Assembly: GCA_947625995.1 (NCBI GenBank)
Contig: CANQQN010000009.1
Span: 1 to 19,525 of the forward strand
DNA from: an uncultured Lachnospiraceae bacterium
GTDB lineage: Bacteria; Bacillota; Clostridia; Lachnospirales; Lachnospiraceae
Direction of reading: 5' to 3'
Length of the DNA stretch: 19,525 bases
The position numbers and the translations under genes were made by a program. The notes under the pieces were generated by a model. The model saw nothing but the letters and a program-made list of their open reading frames with translations, was not told the DNA's origin and made no database searches. Positions 14,722-19,525 of this stretch are shown piece after piece (position 1 is the first letter of the stretch; every line of letters starts with the position of its first letter).

Positions 14722-14752
14722 AAAAAAAGAGGCAGCCCGAAAGCTGCCCCTT
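14722..14752 (-). terminator. Intrinsic terminator of htrA
   Basis: On the minus strand a 9-bp GC-rich stem (AGGGGCAGC with GCTGCCTCT, one G-T pair, 6-base loop) is followed by seven T (14728-14722). It lies about 45 bases beyond the htrA stop and separates it from the aminotransferase operon. Confidence 0.88.
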
Positions 14753-14795
14753 ATCTAAGGAAGAAATGAAATTATATAAAATGAACTCTATGAGC

Positions 14796-16361
14796 TTAAT
14801 CATTTTCCGGACGCTTATCCAGCGTGATATGCAGCGTCTGCTCTACATATTCTCCGGAATCACTCCTTGCAACTACCAGATCTACGGCGTCTCCCGACGC
14901 ATAATACTGCAGTTCCTCCTGCAGATCCTCAAAGGAAGCGATCGTTGTGTCGTCAAATTTTACGATGATATCGCCCTTCTTGATCCCCGCCTTCTCCGCG
15001 GCGGAATCCTCTTCTACGGAGACAACGTACGCGCCCTTGGGCATCCCGTAAATAGACTGGGCATCGCTTGTAACCTCCGCGCCTACGATTCCCATGTAAG
15101 CGCTCTTGGACTCATCCACCTTTTCCTTGGTCTTTCTGTTCATCAGTTCGTCCAGAATAGGCTGGGCCGCCGTGATGGGAATGGCGTATCCCATACCCTC
15201 GACCTCAGAGGAAGCGTACTTTACGGAGTTGATGCCGATCACTTCCCCGTTAATATTGAACAGGGCGCCGCCGCTGTTGCCGGGGTTGATAGCCGCGTCT
15301 GTCTGGATCAGCTTGCTGGTAATGGTCTCGGAATTTCCGAAGCCGTAGGTGGAATCCGTCTGCACCGTCACTTCGCGGTCCAGAGCGCTGATCACGCCGA
15401 AGGTAACGGACTGCCCGTAGCCCAGCGCGTTACCGATGGCGATGGCGGGTTCTCCCACCTTCACCGCTGTGGAATCTCCCAGCGTGGCGATCTTGATGCT
15501 GTCCATGGTGTCCTCATCCAGATCGCTTAATTTCACCGCCACTACCGCCAGATCCATCTCGGAGCTCTTGCCTTTTACCACGGCGTCTGCCTTCGTATCG
15601 TCCGCGAAGGTGATCTCCAGCGATTCCGCGTCAGTGATCACATGGTTGTTGGTGGCGATGAGCAGTTCCTCATCGTTGCTCCCCACGATCACGCCAGAGC
15701 CGCTGCTCTGGAAATCCTGAGACTGGGTACCCCAGAAGGTAGGGATCTGGGTGGTGCCCTTGCTTACGATCGCCACTACCGAAGGCATCACTGCCTCGGT
15801 CACGTCCGACACATCGTACACCCGGGCCGAAGCGTTGGTAACATTTCCGGATCCTCCGGCGGTGGTCGTAGTATTGACCACCGGCGTAGCGCTGTTTACC
15901 TTTTCCTTGACCACCAGTGGCCCCGCGAAATGATTCAGCAGGGCGAAGCCGCCATAAGCCAGCAGACCAAAGGCAAGTCCTGCCGCTGCCGCTTTTACAA
16001 CCGTGCCGAAAACGCCTTTTTTCTTCTTGACCGGCTTCTCCGCAGTTTCTTCACCGGAAAACTCATAGGAGGCATATCTTTCTGTTTTCTCCTGTTGGTA
16101 GTAGTTCTGGGGCCGGGTCCAATTGATTTCCTCCGCCGCGCCGTTTTGGCTGTCGCCGGCAGTACGGCCGGCGCTTTCCGCGTCATACCGGACCGAATCC
16201 TGAACATCACTTTCCGGCTGTTCTTCTTCTACAGCCGACTGCAGAGAGGATTCCTCCACAATTTCCTGAACGGGCGTCTCCTCAGAAGGGACAAGCTCCG
16301 TATAATCATCTTCGTTCATTGCTCCCATTGCTTTATTTTCGTCCTTGTTGTCATCAAACAT
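14796..16361 (-). CDS. htrA: Membrane-anchored HtrA/DegP-type serine protease with PDZ domain
   Basis: This extracytoplasmic S1C protease handles misfolded or damaged exported proteins. From the ATG at 16361 (AAAGGAG 8 bases upstream) it has 521 aa; a TTG 42 bases further upstream keeps the frame but lacks a ribosome site. It has a long acidic N-terminal region (1-110, many Glu/Asp), a basic stretch KPVKKKKG, one membrane helix (about 117-146) and a Thr/Gly/Ser linker. The trypsin-like domain carries the full triad: H240 in TNNHVI, D270 in SEMDLAVV and S363 in NPGNSGGALFN. One PDZ domain (about 416-514, MGIVGAEVTSDAQS..KKGDIIVKFDD) ends the protein. The acidic N-terminus is predicted to lie in the cytoplasm. 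The gene stands alone with its own terminator and diverges from a surface-glycan gene pair. HtrA, HtrB and YyxA-type paralogues cannot be told apart here. Confidence 0.93.
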   Translation of the reverse strand: MFDDNKDENKAMGAMNEDDYTELVPSEETPVQEIVEESSLQSAVEEEQPESDVQDSVRYDAESAGRTAGDSQNGAAEEINWTRPQNYYQQEKTERYASYEFSGEETAEKPVKKKKGVFGTVVKAAAAGLAFGLLAYGGFALLNHFAGPLVVKEKVNSATPVVNTTTTAGGSGNVTNASARVYDVSDVTEAVMPSVVAIVSKGTTQIPTFWGTQSQDFQSSGSGVIVGSNDEELLIATNNHVITDAESLEITFADDTKADAVVKGKSSEMDLAVVAVKLSDLDEDTMDSIKIATLGDSTAVKVGEPAIAIGNALGYGQSVTFGVISALDREVTVQTDSTYGFGNSETITSKLIQTDAAINPGNSGGALFNINGEVIGINSVKYASSEVEGMGYAIPITAAQPILDELMNRKTKEKVDESKSAYMGIVGAEVTSDAQSIYGMPKGAYVVSVEEDSAAEKAGIKKGDIIVKFDDTTIASFEDLQEELQYYASGDAVDLVVARSDSGEYVEQTLHITLDKRPEND

Positions 16362-16408
16362 ATCAATGGCTCCTTTCGTTTCTAACTGAGCACAGTCTAA
16401 CAACGAAA

Positions 16409-16427
16409 TGTGTAGAATCTGTGTAAA
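16409..16427 (-). promoter_or_regulatory. Direct repeat one helical turn apart upstream of htrA
   Basis: TGTGTAGA (16409-16416) and TGTGTAAA (16420-16427) repeat with an 11-bp step, about 50-65 bases before the htrA ATG (read on the minus strand as TTTACACA and TCTACACA). Two-component response regulators of the OmpR type often bind such tandem half-sites, and htrA genes of Firmicutes are controlled by such a system (CssRS in Bacillus). No regulator is encoded nearby, so this is only a candidate operator. I see no clear -10/-35 pair for htrA. Confidence 0.3.
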
Positions 16428-16534
16428 AAAAATTAATAAAATTTGTTTTTTTCCATTTTTTGAAATGTTAAAAACCCACCTGAATATATTACAAAAATAA
16501 ATATGGCCCCACCGGAAAGTTCACAAAAAAATCA

Positions 16535-16563
16535 TTGTACTTTCGGCACTTTTCATGTATTAT
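16535..16563 (+). promoter_or_regulatory. Promoter of the sugar transferase-LCP pair
   Basis: TTGTAC (16535-16540) and TATTAT (16558-16563) are spaced by 17 bases. A second overlapping pair, TTTTCA (16550-16555) and TATAAA (16573-16578), also has a 17-base spacer, so two starts are possible. The leader of 60-80 bases contains a weak GCGGC/GCCGC hairpin (16595-16617). Confidence 0.6.
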
Positions 16564-16643
16564 ATATTTTGGTATAAATTTCTTGAATACCTGCGCGGCA
16601 CATTTTTTAAGCGCCGCTTTCAATATAGAAAAAGGTGATCTGT

Positions 16644-18047
16644 TTGATTAAGGATAATCAAAAACGCTTAAACCGGTTGCAGATCGTGATCGACGCGTTT
16701 GTCATTGTTCTTTCCTATATATCAGCTTGGTATATCAAATTCCGCAGCGGGTTTCTCTCCACAGAGGGCGAGGCGCTCCCGTCAAGGACATACATGACCG
16801 CACTGGTCTTTATTTTGCCTGCATATCTGCTTCTGTATTATTTTTTCCATTTATACACGCCCAAACGGCTGTCCGGCAGAAGATATGAGCTTGGCAATAT
16901 TATCAAGGCCAACGGCGTAGGTCTCCTGACCTTCACCCTTATTCTATATCTGATCAACGAGCCTTCCTTCTCCCGTGAGATGCTCTTCGTGTTTTTCTGC
17001 CTGAACGTGTGCTTTGAATGCCTGTTCCGTTTTGCCGTTCGGTACTTCCTGAACCGCATCCGCAGTCAGGGCTTCAACCTGAAGCACATTCTTCTGGTGG
17101 GATACTCCCGGGCCGCGGAGGCTTACATCGACAGGATCCTCGCCAATCCCCAGTGGGGGTACATCGTGCGGGGCATTCTGGACGACAACGTGGCGCACGG
17201 CACCACCTACAAAGGCATCAAGGTCCTTGGCCGGATCGAAAACCTGCTTGTGATCCTTCCCGAAAACAAACTGGACGAGATCGCCATTACCTTAAGCCTT
17301 ACCGAATACTACAAGCTTGAACAGATCGTGGACATGTGCGAAAAATCCGGCGTACACACCAAATTTATCCCGGATTACAACAACATCATTCCCACAAAGC
17401 CTTATACGGAGGATCTTCTGGGGCTTCCGGTAGTCAATATCAGGCATGTGCCTCTTTCGGAGAATTTTAACAGTATCGTCAAGCGGGCCTTTGACCTTGT
17501 GGGCGCCTTTCTCCTGATCATCCTGTTTTCGCCTGTCATGCTGCTGATCTGCCTTCTTATCAAACTGACCTCCCCCGGTCCCCTGATCTTTAAGCAGGAA
17601 CGGGTAGGGCAGCACAACAGGACCTTCTGGATGTACAAATTCCGCTCCATGGACGTACAGCCGGAAAATTCCGAAAAAAAGGCGTGGACCACAAAAGACG
17701 ACCCCCGGGTCACAGGCTTCGGCAGATTTATCCGGCAGACAAGTCTGGACGAGCTTCCGCAGCTTTTCAACGTGATCAAGGGCGATATGAGCCTTGTGGG
17801 TCCTCGTCCCGAGCGTCCCTATTTTGTGGAGAAATTCCGGGAGGAGATCCCCCGCTACATGATCAAGCATCAGGTACGCCCCGGTCTTACAGGCTGGGCA
17901 CAGGTTAACGGCTACCGGGGAGACACCTCTATCAAGCGGCGGATCGATTACGACCTGTATTATATTGAAAACTGGACTCTCGGTTTTGATTTCAAGATCC
18001 TGTTTCTCACTGTTTTCAAAGGCTTTATCAATAAAAACGCATATTAA
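16644..18047 (+). CDS. Polyprenyl-phosphate sugar-1-phosphate transferase (undecaprenyl-phosphate glucose phosphotransferase type)
   Basis: The enzyme moves a sugar-1-phosphate from a UDP-sugar to undecaprenyl phosphate, the first step of many exopolysaccharides and capsules, at the inner membrane face. The 467-aa protein has four N-terminal membrane helices (about 13-33, 50-71, 90-105, 112-135). A Rossmann-like middle domain (HILLVGYSRAAEAYIDRI, about 148-165) follows. A re-entrant/anchor helix (about 283-308) leads into the bacterial sugar transferase domain: FKQERVG, WMYKFRSM, TSLDELPQLFNV (catalytic Asp-Glu, 369-370), LVGPRPERP and the end GWAQVNGYRGDT. This is the WcaJ/WbaP layout; the exact sugar is unknown. 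I choose a TTG start at 16644 (MIKDNQKRLN) because AGGTG lies 6 bases before it; the in-frame GTG at 16635 lacks such a site. An LCP gene follows after 15 bases. Confidence 0.92.
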   Translation: MIKDNQKRLNRLQIVIDAFVIVLSYISAWYIKFRSGFLSTEGEALPSRTYMTALVFILPAYLLLYYFFHLYTPKRLSGRRYELGNIIKANGVGLLTFTLILYLINEPSFSREMLFVFFCLNVCFECLFRFAVRYFLNRIRSQGFNLKHILLVGYSRAAEAYIDRILANPQWGYIVRGILDDNVAHGTTYKGIKVLGRIENLLVILPENKLDEIAITLSLTEYYKLEQIVDMCEKSGVHTKFIPDYNNIIPTKPYTEDLLGLPVVNIRHVPLSENFNSIVKRAFDLVGAFLLIILFSPVMLLICLLIKLTSPGPLIFKQERVGQHNRTFWMYKFRSMDVQPENSEKKAWTTKDDPRVTGFGRFIRQTSLDELPQLFNVIKGDMSLVGPRPERPYFVEKFREEIPRYMIKHQVRPGLTGWAQVNGYRGDTSIKRRIDYDLYYIENWTLGFDFKILFLTVFKGFINKNAY

Positions 18048-18062
18048 ACTGGAGTGATAAAA

Positions 18063-19525
18063 ATGAACAAGAAAAAACTAAAACTGGGTATCAACATTGC
18101 GCTGATCGTTCTGTGCATTGCCTGTGTAGGCATTTTTGCCTACGCCTACCCGCGGATTTCCAAACTGAAGACTATCCTCAAAGATATCGATGTGGACAAT
18201 CCAACCCCTTCCGGGGAACCGGAGAAGGAGGAAAAAGACACCGGCTTCTGGAATATCGTACTCTTCGGTCTGGATTCCAGAGACGCCAATTCCCTCACTT
18301 CCATGAACACAAGCGACTATGGCGACAAACGTTCCGACTGTATCATGCTGATCAGTATCAACCGGGGCACCGGCGACGTGAAGCTGCTCTCCGTATACCG
18401 CGATACCTATATGCAGATGCGTCGGAAAAATTACTATGAGACCGGGGAATATATTTACGACAAGGCGACCCACGCCTACTTCTACGGCTCCGCCAACAAG
18501 GTGCCCGGAGACGAATCCAAGGATGCGGGGCCTTATTTCTCCATTGATATGCTGGAGCGGAATCTGGATATTGAGATCGACAACTTTGTCTCCGTAAACT
18601 TTGGTATTGTGGCCAATGTGATCAACGCGCTGGGCGGGGTGGAGATCGAACTTACCCAAGCGGAATGCAAGGACATCAACCAATATATCGACGAGATCAA
18701 CCAGATCACCGGCTCTACTTCCGAACACATTGTGGAGCCCGGCGTGTATCTGCTGGACGGCACACAGGCCACCGCCTACGGCCGTATCCGCCATACGCTG
18801 GGAAACGATTACAAACGTACAGAAAGACAGCGTACGGTAATGATGCTGGCAGCAAAGAAAGCGCAGGCCGCGAACATCGATACGCTGATCAGTCTTGCAG
18901 AACTGGTGGCGCCTCAGGTGCGCACGGACCTGACCGCCAAGCAGATGCTTTCTCTGGTCAACTCTGTGAGAAAATATAACATCGACGAGGAGGACGGCCA
19001 GTCCGGTTTCCCCTTCAACAAGCGGGACGATCCCTCTTATGTATTCCCCGACGATCTGGCCGCCAACGTGACCGCCCTTCACGAATACCTGTACGGGATC
19101 AAGAATTACCAGCCTTCCGACCTTGTGTATGAGATCTCCAACCACATTGACGAGAAATTAGGGATCTCCAGAGATGGCTCCCAGTCTATCGATCCTTATC
19201 AGAAGGAAGATTATTCCAGCGAAAGCAGTTCTTCCGACGATTATACCGACGACGATAACGAGGGATCCAGCCATCCCGATTACGATTATGAAGAGCCGGA
19301 TTATTCCGATTACGATTATTCCGACAGTTCCGACGATTCCGAAGACTCCGGCGATTCCGAAGACTCCGGCAGTTCTGAAGATTCCGAGGGCTCCGAAGGT
19401 TCCGAAGGCTCCGGCAGTTCTGAAGGCTCCGGCAGTTCCGAGGGTTCCGGCGACTCCGGTTCCGAAGGCTCCGGCTCTGAAGGTTCCGGTAGTTCCGAGG
19501 GCTCCGGCGACTCCGGTTCCGAAGG
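18063..19525 (+). CDS. LytR-CpsA-Psr (LCP) family glycan-attachment protein (3' end outside window)
   Basis: LCP enzymes transfer lipid-linked glycans (teichoic acid or capsule) to peptidoglycan outside the membrane. The visible 487 codons start MNKKKLKLGINIA, with a signal-anchor helix (about 8-28). The LCP domain carries NIVLFGLDSRD (64-74), KRSDCIMLISINRGTGDVKLL (89-109), SVYRDTYMQ (110-118, with key Arg113/Asp114), NALGGVEIEL (188-197) and LLDGTQATAYGRIRHT (230-245) with NDYKRTERQ. The domain ends near residue 365. After it comes a Tyr/Asp/Ser-rich stretch (about 383-425) and a Ser/Gly/Glu repeat that reaches the window edge. GGAG lies 8 bases before the ATG. The sugar transferase 15 bases upstream suggests a common surface glycan. 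The frame is open at the edge, so total length is unknown. Confidence 0.93.
   Translation, partial: MNKKKLKLGINIALIVLCIACVGIFAYAYPRISKLKTILKDIDVDNPTPSGEPEKEEKDTGFWNIVLFGLDSRDANSLTSMNTSDYGDKRSDCIMLISINRGTGDVKLLSVYRDTYMQMRRKNYYETGEYIYDKATHAYFYGSANKVPGDESKDAGPYFSIDMLERNLDIEIDNFVSVNFGIVANVINALGGVEIELTQAECKDINQYIDEINQITGSTSEHIVEPGVYLLDGTQATAYGRIRHTLGNDYKRTERQRTVMMLAAKKAQAANIDTLISLAELVAPQVRTDLTAKQMLSLVNSVRKYNIDEEDGQSGFPFNKRDDPSYVFPDDLAANVTALHEYLYGIKNYQPSDLVYEISNHIDEKLGISRDGSQSIDPYQKEDYSSESSSSDDYTDDDNEGSSHPDYDYEEPDYSDYDYSDSSDDSEDSGDSEDSGSSEDSEGSEGSEGSGSSEGSGSSEGSGDSGSEGSGSEGSGSSEGSGDSGSE
19311..19525 (+). repeat. In-frame Ser/Gly/Glu-coding repeats in the LCP tail
   Basis: The coding sequence turns into short repeats of TCC-GAA-GGC-type codons (Ser-Glu-Gly, Ser-Gly-Ser, Asp-Ser-Gly). 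A longer unit is also visible: the 29 bases from 19497 to the edge repeat those from 19440 with a single C/T change, a 57-base (19-codon) period. Codon third positions vary between units more in the early part than in the last two, which points to recent duplication at the 3' side. Frame and composition stay coding throughout. The repeat continues beyond the window. Confidence 0.85.

Noticed and set aside
18078..19145. 355-codon open frame on the minus strand opposite the LCP gene
   Set aside because: The plus strand carries clear LCP motifs and a good ribosome site. The antisense frame is a by-product of codon bias.
19311..19525. Repeat block as a CRISPR array or non-coding satellite
   Set aside because: Units are in frame with the LCP gene, keep codon phase and have no unique spacers.

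Overview
The window reads as chromosomal DNA from a Gram-positive member of the Clostridia, most likely a Lachnospiraceae-type gut bacterium. The grounds are the gene order, the two adjacent class B PBPs after ftsL, strong AGGAGG-type ribosome sites, moderately high GC and the style of the proteins. No rRNA, tRNA, CRISPR array, phage or transposase gene is visible. Almost all of the DNA is coding.

Region 1 (1-11600, minus strand, read right to left) is a division and cell wall (dcw) operon. A sigma-A-like promoter (11569-11597) and four MraZ-type boxes (11527-11559) precede mraZ. Then follow rsmH, ftsL, a class B PBP, a second class B PBP, mraY, murD, ftsW, murA and ftsQ/divIB, which runs off the left edge. 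The set provides lipid I synthesis (MraY), precursor steps (MurA, MurD), septal polymerisation (FtsW with its PBP partners) and the FtsL/FtsQ scaffold. murE, murF, murG and murB are absent from this stretch. Two intergenic spots stand out. A long stem (7411-7472) buries the ribosome site and start codon of the second PBP. A cluster of nested palindromes (4373-4514) sits directly before murD.

Region 2 (11474-11802) is the only gene-free stretch above 300 bases. It holds the mraZ promoter and operator, two minus-strand intrinsic terminators (11641-11665 and 11754-11779) and an imperfect hairpin between them.

Region 3 (11803-14628, minus) is a three-gene operon with its own promoter: a class I aminotransferase, a HisC-like aminotransferase and a small membrane protein of the Sm_multidrug_ex family. 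The genes overlap by 1 and 17 bases, so they are probably translationally coupled.

Region 4 (14722-16361, minus) is a single membrane-anchored HtrA-type protease gene with its own terminator.

Region 5 (16535-19525, plus) diverges from htrA. It encodes a polyprenyl-phosphate sugar-1-phosphate transferase, which starts a surface glycan on a lipid carrier, followed 15 bases later by an LCP protein that would attach such a glycan to the wall. The LCP gene runs off the right edge inside a Ser/Gly/Glu-rich repeat tail.

Most genes here are well-known families. I see no clearly new multi-gene system. The best leads are the RNA-level structures in the dcw operon, the KTA variant of a PBP active-site motif and the LCP tail. 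Several start codons were moved from the longest open frame to an internal ATG, GTG or TTG because a good Shine-Dalgarno sequence points there.
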